A stretch of 7,018 nt of DNA from Deltaproteobacteria bacterium (GTDB lineage Bacteria; Desulfobacterota; Binatia; UBA12015): the NCBI GenBank assembly GCA_003447545.1, contig DLYX01000020.1:1-7018 (forward strand). Reading direction: 5' to 3'. The position numbers and the translations under genes were made by a program. The notes beneath the pieces are model-generated. The model saw only the letters and a list, made by a program, of their open reading frames with translations, ran no database searches and was not told where the DNA came from. Below are positions 1 to 6,607 of this stretch, one piece after another (within the stretch, counting starts at the first letter, position 1; the number at the start of each line of letters is the position of its first letter).

Positions 1-55
1 GCGTGGGTGATCAGCGTAGTCCATGCTTCTCAGAAATACAGCGATCGCCCGCGTG

Positions 56-784
56 TCAAGTCGATGCTGGCTTGCGGCGGCCCTCGCGTCGCAGTTCCCA
101 ATAGGGTCCGAAGAGTTCCTGGAAAGCCCGCAAGATCACGCGCAGGTCCCCCCCGGAGGAAACCCCCGCCTCCCGGGGCAGATGTCCGACCGGGCATTCC
201 ATCAGGCGTGATCCGCGCGAAACGATGCGAGCCAGCAACTCCGCGGAGAACATGGCGCCGGTTGCCTGCACTTCGAGTCCCTGAAGGGCCTCTCGACGAA
301 AGAGCTTGAACGCACAATCGATGTCCCGAACCGGGACATCGAGGAGACTCCGAATCAATAGATTCCACGCGTGGGCATTTGCTCGACGCAGAGCGTTGTC
401 CTGACGTCCCACGCGGTATCCGACCACCACATCATGATCAGCTATCTCCTCGACGAGACCCTGCAGACTCTGAATCTCGAATTGGCGATCTCCGTCGGTG
501 AAAAAGGCGAACTCCATCGTCCCCGCCTGCAACCCCGTCCAAACCGCCGCGCCGTAGCCTCGATTCGCCTCATGTCGGATGACGCGCACGCGAGAATCAC
601 GGTCGGCAACTGCCTGAGCGCGGGCAAAGGTGGCGTCGGTTGAACCATCGTCTACGACAATAATTTCGAAGACTTCGGCAAATTCCGGCAAACCCTCGAG
701 CATATCATGCAGCATGGCCTCGACATTGGCTTCCTCATTATGCGCCGGGAAAGACGCCGAGAGTTCTGGCAAACGATGCATCAT
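56..784 (-). CDS. Family 2 glycosyltransferase, polyprenyl-phosphate sugar transferase type
   Basis: Predicted cytosolic GT-A enzyme that moves a sugar from a nucleotide-sugar to an acceptor, probably a polyprenyl phosphate (inference from subfamily; sugar unknown). Counting from the ATG at 784 the protein is 242 residues. The N-terminal strand and nucleotide-binding start read SFPAHNEE (11-18), then VVDDGSTD (43-50), the metal-binding DxD as TDGDRQF (96-102), and the characteristic RDIDCAFKLFRR block (153-164). AELLAR (181-186) and CPVGHLPR (197-204) follow, a pattern seen in DPM1-like bacterial enzymes. No membrane segment is evident, so it is a soluble or peripheral enzyme. The frame stays open upstream to 841, but ATG 784 places the start just before the conserved first strand and has AAGGGGGGG eight bases upstream. 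It is divergent from the GT-C-like gene. Family assignment is firm; the substrate is not. Confidence 0.9.
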   Translation of the reverse strand: MMHRLPELSASFPAHNEEANVEAMLHDMLEGLPEFAEVFEIIVVDDGSTDATFARAQAVADRDSRVRVIRHEANRGYGAAVWTGLQAGTMEFAFFTDGDRQFEIQSLQGLVEEIADHDVVVGYRVGRQDNALRRANAHAWNLLIRSLLDVPVRDIDCAFKLFRREALQGLEVQATGAMFSAELLARIVSRGSRLMECPVGHLPREAGVSSGGDLRVILRAFQELFGPYWELRREGRRKPAST

Positions 785-828
785 GGAATGGACCCCCCCT
801 TCGAAGGAAGGTACCGCTAGTTTTGCAG

Positions 829-2034
829 ATGACCGCGACAATTCCCAATTCCGACGCAGGACCGCCCTCGCGAACCCATCCCCGCGATGCCCTATGGCTG
901 ACCCTTGGGGCCCTCGCCGTATACTGGGCGACCAACGACGGCACTTTCATGTTCTTCAACTACCATCTGCATTTGGCCGTCTCGTTTCTGGAGGGCCGCA
1001 CCTGGATCGCCGATCCGCCGTCCTGGCTGACTGAATTCGCCTGGTCGGGGGGGCGTCCCTACGTCTACTTCGACCCTTTCCCGGCGATTTTTTTGATTCC
1101 CTTCGCTCAGGCAGGAGGGCTCGCTGTCAATCTGGCCTATGTATCGATCGGTGTCGGCGCTGCCAATATCGGTCTGATGCGGCTTCTGCTGGGCCAGTTG
1201 CGCGTGGCTCGGGGCAACGCGAACCTGACTTGCCTTCTCTTCGCATTCGGAACCGTTCACTTCTTTGCCGCCGAGTTCGGAAACACGTGGCTACTCGCCC
1301 ACCTGCTCGCCTGTGCCGGTCTGACTCTGGCGTTCCTCGAAGCAACCGGTCGCGCCAATGCCTTCCTGACCGGAGTTTTCTGCGCTGTCGCGGCAACCAG
1401 CCGCTCTCCAAGCTTGCTGGGAGCGCCCGTATTCCTCTTTCTGCTCTGGCAGCGCGAGAAATCTCTCCGCACGATCTTCGAGTTCGGTTTGCCCTTCGCC
1501 CTGACTGCAGCCCTGCTCGCAGCCTACAATATTGCTCGCTTCGGAGACCCTCTCGACAACGGTTATATCGTGGCCAACCAGGCACTCCTGGCCCCCGAGC
1601 ACGGATCGTTCAGCTGGCGCTATCTCGGCCAGAACCTTCGACATTATTTCCTCCTCCTCCCGACAGTGGAAAAGACCTGGCCGTACCTCAAGCTGACCGA
1701 TCATGGATTGAGCCTGATCGCCACAACCCCCGCTCTCCTGCTTCTCCTGCGGCGGGGGTGGAGTTCCGGGGCTCCCGATGCCGCGCTCCTCGGCCGGGCC
1801 TCCATGGCCGGAGCCGCCATGATCTTTTCCATGTACCTCTTGTATTTCTGGGATGGCTGGCGGCAATTCGGCAGCCGCTACACCCTCGACTTTACCCCAT
1901 TTCTGATCGTGGCATTGGCTCTCCGCAACGACCCGCGGCCCGGCCTTCGACCGTGGATCTGGCCAGCCGCGATCGCAATTTCCTGCGCCATCAACATATG
2001 GGGCATCTGGTACTGGAAAACCTTTCTGAATTGA
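829..2034 (+). CDS. Multi-pass membrane protein, GT-C glycosyltransferase-like
   Basis: Integral membrane protein of about 401 residues with roughly nine to eleven hydrophobic segments. In numbering from the ATG at 829 these lie near 21-37, 81-122, 131-172, 176-206, 218-235, 294-308, 326-341, 353-365 and 376-395. The arrangement resembles GT-C enzymes, which take sugars from lipid-phosphate donors on the outer face of the membrane. Supporting motifs are YFDPFPA (80-86), similar to the proline-containing segment after the first loop of such proteins, and WRQFGSRYTLDFTPF (344-358), like the FGxRY..xxxPF pattern of uncharacterised members. A TTG at 823 is an alternative start: AAGGAAGG at 804-811 is 11 bases from the TTG but 17 from the ATG. 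Flanking family 2 glycosyltransferases support a glycan role. No precise family or sugar can be named, and a non-catalytic membrane protein is possible. Confidence 0.8.
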   Translation: MTATIPNSDAGPPSRTHPRDALWLTLGALAVYWATNDGTFMFFNYHLHLAVSFLEGRTWIADPPSWLTEFAWSGGRPYVYFDPFPAIFLIPFAQAGGLAVNLAYVSIGVGAANIGLMRLLLGQLRVARGNANLTCLLFAFGTVHFFAAEFGNTWLLAHLLACAGLTLAFLEATGRANAFLTGVFCAVAATSRSPSLLGAPVFLFLLWQREKSLRTIFEFGLPFALTAALLAAYNIARFGDPLDNGYIVANQALLAPEHGSFSWRYLGQNLRHYFLLLPTVEKTWPYLKLTDHGLSLIATTPALLLLLRRGWSSGAPDAALLGRASMAGAAMIFSMYLLYFWDGWRQFGSRYTLDFTPFLIVALALRNDPRPGLRPWIWPAAIAISCAINIWGIWYWKTFLN

Positions 2035-2087
2035 ATCGAAGCCCTTCCCCTGATGCGGCAAATTCCGATAGGCTTCATCCCGATCCG

Positions 2088-2786
2088 ATGGTGAGTTCCC
2101 CGCTGGTAATTATTCCCGCCTACAATGAGGCGCGCTTTGTCGGCGAGACAGTCCGGCGCGTTCTGGCCGCCGGGAACTATCCGGTGCTCGTAATCGATGA
2201 CGGCTCGGCTGACGAAACCCGCGAAGTTGCTCTGGCCGCTGGTGCCCTTGTCGCTTCCCATCCTTTCAATCTCGGATACGGATCCGCCCTGCAAACCGGA
2301 TACAAATATGCGCTCGATCACGATTACGAGGTCCTGGTACAGTTGGACGCCGACGGTCAGCATGACCCCGTCTGGATCGGAGATCTGATCGCGCCCGTGC
2401 TCTCCGGCCGGGCCGATCTGAGCATCGGCTCACGGTTCAAGAAGCCTTCCGGCTACGAGATGGGCGCCGCGCGTTCCGCCGGGCGCCGCTTTTTCCGGCT
2501 CCTGCTCCAATGGTTCGGGGGACCCGCCATCGAAGATCCGACATCCGGATTACAGGCCCTCTCCCGTCGCACCTTCGCCTTTTACAGCGAGGACTTTTTT
2601 CCTTTCGACTTTCCCGACATCGATGTTCTCCTGCTCGCGCATAAAAGAGGCTTTCGCATCGAGGAAGTTCCGGTCGAGATGGGTGCCAGCCCCGAGGGGC
2701 GCACTCCGATGCATACCGGCCTGACGACTCTTTACTATCCTTATAAAATGTTGCTCTCCACTTTCCGTAACTGGCGACTCGGTTAG
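2088..2786 (+). CDS. Family 2 glycosyltransferase (DPM1-like GT-A)
   Basis: Second GT-A glycosyltransferase, 232 residues from the ATG at 2088. Visible motifs are VIIPAYNEA (7-15), VIDDGSADET (35-44), HPFNLGYGSALQTGY (58-72), and the metal site QLDADGQHDP (85-94). DPTSGLQALSRR (150-161) is the acceptor-region block, followed by VPVEM (194-198) and a tyrosine-rich end, YYPYKMLL (216-223). This is the small DPM1-like type often found near membrane partner proteins in glycan clusters. Its motifs differ from those of the enzyme at 56-784, so the two are not recent duplicates. The frame is open far upstream, antisense and alternative to the GT-C-like gene, but homology begins at the ATG. A TTG at 2031 overlapping the preceding TGA, and a GTG at 2091, are alternative starts, and none has a strong Shine-Dalgarno. 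It probably shares a transcript with both flanking genes. The donor sugar is unknown. Confidence 0.9.
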   Translation: MVSSPLVIIPAYNEARFVGETVRRVLAAGNYPVLVIDDGSADETREVALAAGALVASHPFNLGYGSALQTGYKYALDHDYEVLVQLDADGQHDPVWIGDLIAPVLSGRADLSIGSRFKKPSGYEMGAARSAGRRFFRLLLQWFGGPAIEDPTSGLQALSRRTFAFYSEDFFPFDFPDIDVLLLAHKRGFRIEEVPVEMGASPEGRTPMHTGLTTLYYPYKMLLSTFRNWRLG

Positions 2787-2794
2787 GCAGGAAA

Positions 2795-3580
2795 ATGGCA
2801 TCCGGCAATGCGAACCACGCCCAAAGAGGAGACATCACTCGCACCAATGAGGATCGTTTCTGGGAAGAGGGCGGCTCCTACCGGCCAACCGATCACCCCG
2901 TCGTGGAGATCTTTGCCCGCCAGCGTCTGGACTATCTAAGCTCCACCGGGGCACTCGATGGCGTTTCGTCACTCCTCGATGTCGGCGCCGGCAGCGGCTT
3001 TTCCAGCCGTTACTATCCAGATTCCATCCACGCCGTCGCCTGTGATTTTGCCGGCGGCATGTTGCGAGCCAATCCGGTCCGGGATCGTATTCAATGCTCC
3101 GGCGACAAGCTTCCTTTCGCCGACGGAAGCTTTGATATCGCAACCTGCTGGGAACTCCTGCACCACCTCGATGACCCGGTCGGGGCGATTCGCGAAATGT
3201 GGCGTGTGGCACGAAGGCGCATCGTTCTATTTGAACCGAACAGAATCCACCCGGGGCATATCGTGCTCGGGCTGACCCGGCAGGAGGAGCGGCGCTCGCT
3301 GCTCTTTTCTCCGGGCCATCTGCGGCGCCTGGTAAGCAAGGCGACAGGTCTGCACCCGAGTCGACAGGAGCGATGCGGCCTCCTTTTTCCGAATATTACG
3401 CCGCTATTTCTGGCAAAAGTTTTTGGCAGGCTACCCTACCGCGTCCCGCTTGCCGGAATCTCGCAATTGCTGGTTCTGGAAAAAAGTCAGGATGGTTCCT
3501 TCAGCGCTCCAATTCCGCATCAATCATCGCCGCGAAGACTTCCGGTGGCTGGGCGCCCGACAACTTCCGGCCGTTTATGA
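2795..3580 (+). CDS. Class I SAM-dependent methyltransferase
   Basis: Predicted cytosolic methyltransferase, 261 residues, of the UbiE/type 11 kind. Motif I is LLDVGAGSGFSS (60-71). An acidic residue for the SAM ribose follows at D84 (VACDFAGGML). LPFADGSFDIA (106-116) and LLHHLDDP (121-128) are the motif II/III region, and VLFEPNR (144-150) is the next strand. The start ATG lies 8 bases after the stop of the preceding glycosyltransferase, with TAGG and AGG in the short gap, so the two are very likely cotranscribed. The acceptor is unknown; context suggests a glycan, lipid or isoprenoid substrate. The fold-bearing part appears to end near LLVLEKS (225-231). The remaining 30 or so residues are low in hydrophobics and rich in serine, proline and arginine, and most are read antisense to the DsbA-like gene, so they may be a non-conserved extension. 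Confidence 0.9.
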   Translation: MASGNANHAQRGDITRTNEDRFWEEGGSYRPTDHPVVEIFARQRLDYLSSTGALDGVSSLLDVGAGSGFSSRYYPDSIHAVACDFAGGMLRANPVRDRIQCSGDKLPFADGSFDIATCWELLHHLDDPVGAIREMWRVARRRIVLFEPNRIHPGHIVLGLTRQEERRSLLFSPGHLRRLVSKATGLHPSRQERCGLLFPNITPLFLAKVFGRLPYRVPLAGISQLLVLEKSQDGSFSAPIPHQSSPRRLPVAGRPTTSGRL

Positions 3581-4382
3581 AGAAGGTCGGGGTTGCATTG
3601 ATCCCCAAGGCGTTTGCCTCGGCTACCGTATCCGCAACCACCTGAGCCGCTCGACCCGAGGCCATACATTCTGTCAAAGCCTCGGAGGTTTCGCCCGCAG
3701 CGATCGCCATTCTGCGAATTTCGTCCGCGGCAGCCAGCGGGTCCGGAGCTATGGTTCGCTGGTTGGCGAACACCTCGGCATGGAATCGCCAATAGGCGTC
3801 CTGTCCGGCTCCGAAAAGAACGCAAATACCCATCTCCGAAGCCGCCTGAGCCCATGGGTGAAGCGAAACCATCGGCATCTGTTTATAGACAAACCGCACC
3901 TGGTCTTCGTAGCGAGACAATACTTCGCCGTGCACGATACTGTCCGCCCGCGCGCAAAAGGGACATTGGAAATCCGAATATTCCACAATCGTAACCTTGG
4001 CGTCCGGTGAACCAAGCGTCGGATCGTCCGAAGAGATGGAAATCCCGGCCAGCGATGTTGCTACCGGATCGACATCCAAATCGATCGGATCGTTCAGAAA
4101 CAACCATCGCCCGTCCGCCGTGACATAGAATGATACCCTCTGGGACTGGCCCTCCTTGGCGAGCATCAGATCTCCGCGATGCAGACCGGTGCTGCCAAAA
4201 GCGGCCAGATTGGCGACCGTCACCTGGACGTCCTCCGGAATTTGCCCCCCACCCAAAAGATACCTGCGAGCGCGTGGGGCCAATGCTTCGCCATCCACGG
4301 CGAACTCCCCGGTTGGCTCCGGTGCCGGACTGCAGCCCGCCAAACCACCTATCAGCAAAACGGCGACAATTTTTCGAAACAT
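3501..4382 (-). CDS. DsbA-like thioredoxin-fold lipoprotein
   Basis: Predicted envelope thiol-disulfide oxidoreductase of the Thioredoxin_4/DsbA-like type, 293 residues from the ATG at 4382. The N-terminus is a lipoprotein signal: FRK basic start, hydrophobic core VAVLLIGG, and lipobox LAGC with the lipidated cysteine at 17. A region of about 100 residues follows, ending in a strand-like stretch (FYVTADGRWLFLND) that recalls the N-terminal domain of DsbC/DsbG (weak similarity, judged by eye). The catalytic domain opens with VEYSDFQCPFCARAD, the redox CPFC at 140-143. A second cysteine pair (C187, C239) sits where many family members have one, and the cis-proline loop is NATPTFFINGR (262-272). 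An ATG at 4406 in the same frame would put eight extra residues before the signal; CAGGAG lies between the two ATGs, 12 bases upstream of 4382, so I prefer 4382. Its partner is unknown, and no DsbB-like gene is in the window. Confidence 0.9.
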   Translation of the reverse strand: MFRKIVAVLLIGGLAGCSPAPEPTGEFAVDGEALAPRARRYLLGGGQIPEDVQVTVANLAAFGSTGLHRGDLMLAKEGQSQRVSFYVTADGRWLFLNDPIDLDVDPVATSLAGISISSDDPTLGSPDAKVTIVEYSDFQCPFCARADSIVHGEVLSRYEDQVRFVYKQMPMVSLHPWAQAASEMGICVLFGAGQDAYWRFHAEVFANQRTIAPDPLAAADEIRRMAIAAGETSEALTECMASGRAAQVVADTVAEANALGINATPTFFINGRKLSGAQPPEVFAAMIDAELER

Positions 4383-4475
4383 GCTTCTGATTAACTCCTG
4401 GAACACTCGGGATTCACGGGTGGCTTGCGACCCTGACAGGCACGATCTCCACGCCGGAAGCTCGCCGTCGTAAAT

Positions 4476-4754
4476 TCAGCCGGTGGTTAATTCCGACCGA
4501 TGACGCTTTCGCAAGGCCAGCGCGAGATCTTCGACGGCGCGCTGGGCCTCGGTACTCTGATTCTCCGCCTTGCGGAGTTGGTCGGCCACGTGAACATCGG
4601 AGCCACCCGCGGACGGATTCACGCCTGTCGGAGAGTGACTGCAGGACCGCCGTAAAACCTCCACAATCAATCGGTCTCTGGTAAGTCCCCGAGATTTGGC
4701 TTTTGCATCCATCAAGCGGAGCAAATCATCTGGGATATCGACCGAATCAGCCAC
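4476..4754 (-). CDS. Small protein with ribbon-helix-helix-like N-terminus
   Basis: Unrecognised 92-residue protein. Residues 3-38 follow the ribbon-helix-helix pattern: a short strand (DSVDIP), a first helix (DDLLRLMDAKAKSRG), a turn at LTRD and a second helix (RDRLIVEVLRRS). In CopG/Arc-type proteins this binds DNA as a dimer. Residues 39-55 are a polar, glycine- and proline-containing linker. Residues 56-86 (beginning VADQLRKAENQ) look like an amphipathic helix that could self-associate. The start is GTG at 4754, needed to keep the N-terminal strand; AGGA is 13 bases upstream, which is long. A perfect palindrome lies 18 bases upstream of the start, so autoregulation is plausible. No toxin-like gene sits next to it, so an antitoxin role is not supported. 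Its 3' end is 93 bases from the DsbA-like gene on the same strand, and the two may be cotranscribed. Confidence 0.65.
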   Translation of the reverse strand: MADSVDIPDDLLRLMDAKAKSRGLTRDRLIVEVLRRSCSHSPTGVNPSAGGSDVHVADQLRKAENQSTEAQRAVEDLALALRKRHRSELTTG

Positions 4755-4772
4755 CGCTATCAGTAGATCCTA

Positions 4773-4784
4773 TTCAAGCTTGAA
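4773..4784. promoter_or_regulatory. Perfect 12-bp palindrome, possible operator
   Basis: TTCAAGCTTGAA is a perfect inverted repeat in the divergent region between the ribbon-helix-helix-like gene and proS, 18 bases upstream of the former's GTG. Its right half, GCTTGAA, recurs in the same orientation at 4814-4820, 36 bases away. That is between three and four helical turns, so the copies are not exactly in phase. Ribbon-helix-helix proteins commonly bind short palindromes beside their own genes, so autoregulation is a reasonable guess. Binding is not shown by the sequence, and a palindrome this short can occur by chance. Confidence 0.35.
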
Positions 4785-4861
4785 AGTCAGCCGATTGAAC
4801 AGAAAAACTTCACGCTTGAAGAGTTTCGCATACGGGCAGAAATAAGGATGCAAGAGCCGCG

Positions 4862-6607
4862 GTGGTTGTCTACAGTGACTGGACCGTGCGCCTGACGAAA
4901 TTTTTTGCTCCGACCCTCAAGGACGACCCAGCTGATGCGGATGTGATCAGCCATAAGCTGCTCGTGCGCGCCGGGATGATCCGGCAGGTAGCGCGGGGCA
5001 TCTACGACTATCTGCCTCTGGGGCTCAGGGTCCTGCGCCGGATCGAGGCGATCGTCCGCGAGGAACTCGACCGCGCCGGGTGTCAAGAAATCCTCATGCC
5101 GGCCATCTGCCCTGCCGAACTCTGGGAGGAAAGCGGGCGTTGGGGCCATTATGGCAAGGAATTACTGCGAATCCGTGACCGAAATGATCGCGATTTCTGT
5201 TTCGGGCCGACACACGAAGAAGTCGTGACAGACCTGGTTCGCGGTGAGATTCGATCCTATCGGAACCTTCCCAAGAACCTCTATCAGGTCCAGACAAAAT
5301 TTCGGGACGAGGTGCGCCCCCGATTCGGATTGATGCGCGGTCGCGAGTTCCTCATGAAAGACGGCTACTCCTTCCACGCGGATCGCGAGGACGCCGAGCG
5401 GGAATATCATGAGATGTACGCGGTCTATGAGCGAATCTTCACACGATGTGGACTCGACTTCCGCGCTGTGGAAGCGGATACCGGAGCCATCGGCGGCAGT
5501 TTGAGCCACGAGTTTCAGGTTCTGGCCTCTTCGGGCGAAGACGAGATCGCGGCCTGCGACCAATGCTCCTACGCCGCAAATATCGAGAAGGCGGAAATCG
5601 CGGCACCGGCAGACACCCTTGCACCAGAGGCCGTTGACCAAACCCCGCAACTTGTCGAAACTCCGGGAAAGCGCACCATCGAGGAAGTCTCGGCTTTTCT
5701 CGACCTCCCTGCGACGGACTTCCTGAAAACCTTGATCTACGTTCAGGCCAACGGAGAACCGGTAGCCGCGCTGGTACGCGGCGACCACCAAATCTCGGAA
5801 GCCAAACTTCGGAACCTCCTGGGAACCGAAGCGCTGACACTGGCAGGCCCCGAGGTCGTCCGGGAGGTCACCGGTGCCCCGGTCGGATTCGCCGGGCCAA
5901 TCGGTTTGTCACTGCCGGTGATCGCCGACTTCGCCCTCCAGGAGATGTCCGCGGCCGTCGCCGGCGCCAACAAGGCCGACCATCATATTCAGGGGATCCG
6001 GCCGTCACGCGATCTTCCTGAAGGCACGCGCTTCGCAGACCTGCGGGAAGCGCAAGCAGGCCAGAGTTGCCCCCGTTGCGAGAACGGCCGATACGCGATC
6101 CACCGCGGCATCGAATCCGGCCAGGTCTTCTACCTCGGCACCAAATACTCCGAATCGATGGGCGCCACCTTTCTCGACAATCAGGGCAAGGAACGACCGC
6201 TGGAGATGGGGTGCTACGGCATCGGCATTTCCCGCACTCTGGCTGCCGCCGTCGAGCAGAGCCACGACGAGAACGGAATCATCTGGCCGGTACCGCTGGC
6301 CCCCTTTACGGTGCAGATCGTCCCCACCAAAATGAAGGACGACGCCGTGCGTAGCGCGGCCGAAAACCTCTATGCCGATCTCTGCGAACGACGGGTCGAC
6401 GTCCTTCTCGATGACCGCGACGAGAGGCCGGGAGTCAAATTCAAGGACGCAGATTTGATGGGCACTCCATTGCGAGTGACGATCGGGCCTCGTGGTCTGG
6501 AAAATGGGCTTGTCGAGGTGCGCCCGCGTGCCGGAGGCGAAACCGAAGAACTGCCCCTGGAGGCGGCGGGTGCGGTGATTGCCGAGCGGGCCGGTATCGG
6601 TCGATGA
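4862..6607 (+). CDS. proS: Prolyl-tRNA synthetase, bacterial type with editing domain
   Basis: Cytosolic class II aminoacyl-tRNA synthetase that charges tRNA-Pro with proline. From GTG 4862 it has 581 residues; the family usually has about 570. Class II motif 1 spans the RAGMIR...REELDRAG region (36-73) with LMP at 78-80. The proline-binding FGPTHEE is at 114-120, motif 2 is RFGLMRGREFLMKDGYSFH (154-172), and motif 3 is GCYGIGISR (450-458). Between motifs 2 and 3 lies the INS (YbaK-like) editing domain: LVRGDHQISEAK holds K315, matching the key lysine of the E. coli enzyme, GFAGP fits the GXXXP loop, and H375 matches the conserved histidine. CDQC (232-235) and CPRC (403-406) flank this insertion. 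The anticodon-binding domain covers about 480-575 (LLDDRDERPGVKFKDADL). Family alignment begins at VRLTKFF, so GTG 4886 is a strong alternative start. The gene overlaps pyrF by four bases. Confidence 0.97.
   Translation: MVVYSDWTVRLTKFFAPTLKDDPADADVISHKLLVRAGMIRQVARGIYDYLPLGLRVLRRIEAIVREELDRAGCQEILMPAICPAELWEESGRWGHYGKELLRIRDRNDRDFCFGPTHEEVVTDLVRGEIRSYRNLPKNLYQVQTKFRDEVRPRFGLMRGREFLMKDGYSFHADREDAEREYHEMYAVYERIFTRCGLDFRAVEADTGAIGGSLSHEFQVLASSGEDEIAACDQCSYAANIEKAEIAAPADTLAPEAVDQTPQLVETPGKRTIEEVSAFLDLPATDFLKTLIYVQANGEPVAALVRGDHQISEAKLRNLLGTEALTLAGPEVVREVTGAPVGFAGPIGLSLPVIADFALQEMSAAVAGANKADHHIQGIRPSRDLPEGTRFADLREAQAGQSCPRCENGRYAIHRGIESGQVFYLGTKYSESMGATFLDNQGKERPLEMGCYGIGISRTLAAAVEQSHDENGIIWPVPLAPFTVQIVPTKMKDDAVRSAAENLYADLCERRVDVLLDDRDERPGVKFKDADLMGTPLRVTIGPRGLENGLVEVRPRAGGETEELPLEAAGAVIAERAGIGR

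Noticed and set aside
1..24. Possible start of a further minus-strand gene (ATG at 24 reading MDYADHPR) 31 bases after the glycosyltransferase stop.
   Set aside because: Only eight codons are visible and the purine-rich GAGAAG sits just one base from the ATG, too close for a good ribosome-binding site. This is not enough to call a gene.
785..841. N-terminal extension of the minus-strand glycosyltransferase up to 841.
   Set aside because: It would overlap the start of the divergent membrane-protein gene and adds residues before the conserved first strand. ATG 784 with a G-rich site upstream fits better.
1230..2087. Long in-frame extension of the second glycosyltransferase upstream of 2088.
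   Set aside because: It lies in an alternative frame of the membrane-protein gene and its translation is arginine-, serine- and proline-rich with no domain pattern. It is a shadow frame.
3423..4010. Long plus-strand open frame opposite the DsbA-like gene.
   Set aside because: The translation has no recognisable motif and mirrors the coding strand of a gene with clear CPFC, lipobox and cis-proline motifs. It is an antisense shadow.
4407..4475. Possible terminator or promoter hairpin between the ribbon-helix-helix-like gene and the DsbA-like gene.
   Set aside because: The GC-rich stretch near 4455-4470 contains direct CGCCG repeats rather than a stem, and no T-run follows. I see no supported element.
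4781..4845. Sigma-70-like -35 candidates (TTGAAA, TTGAAC, TTGAAG) upstream of proS.
   Set aside because: None is followed at 16-18 bases by a convincing -10 hexamer, so no promoter can be placed.
5162..5791. 209-codon minus-strand open frame inside proS.
   Set aside because: It is antisense to the motif 2 and editing-domain region of a clear proS and has no independent protein signature.
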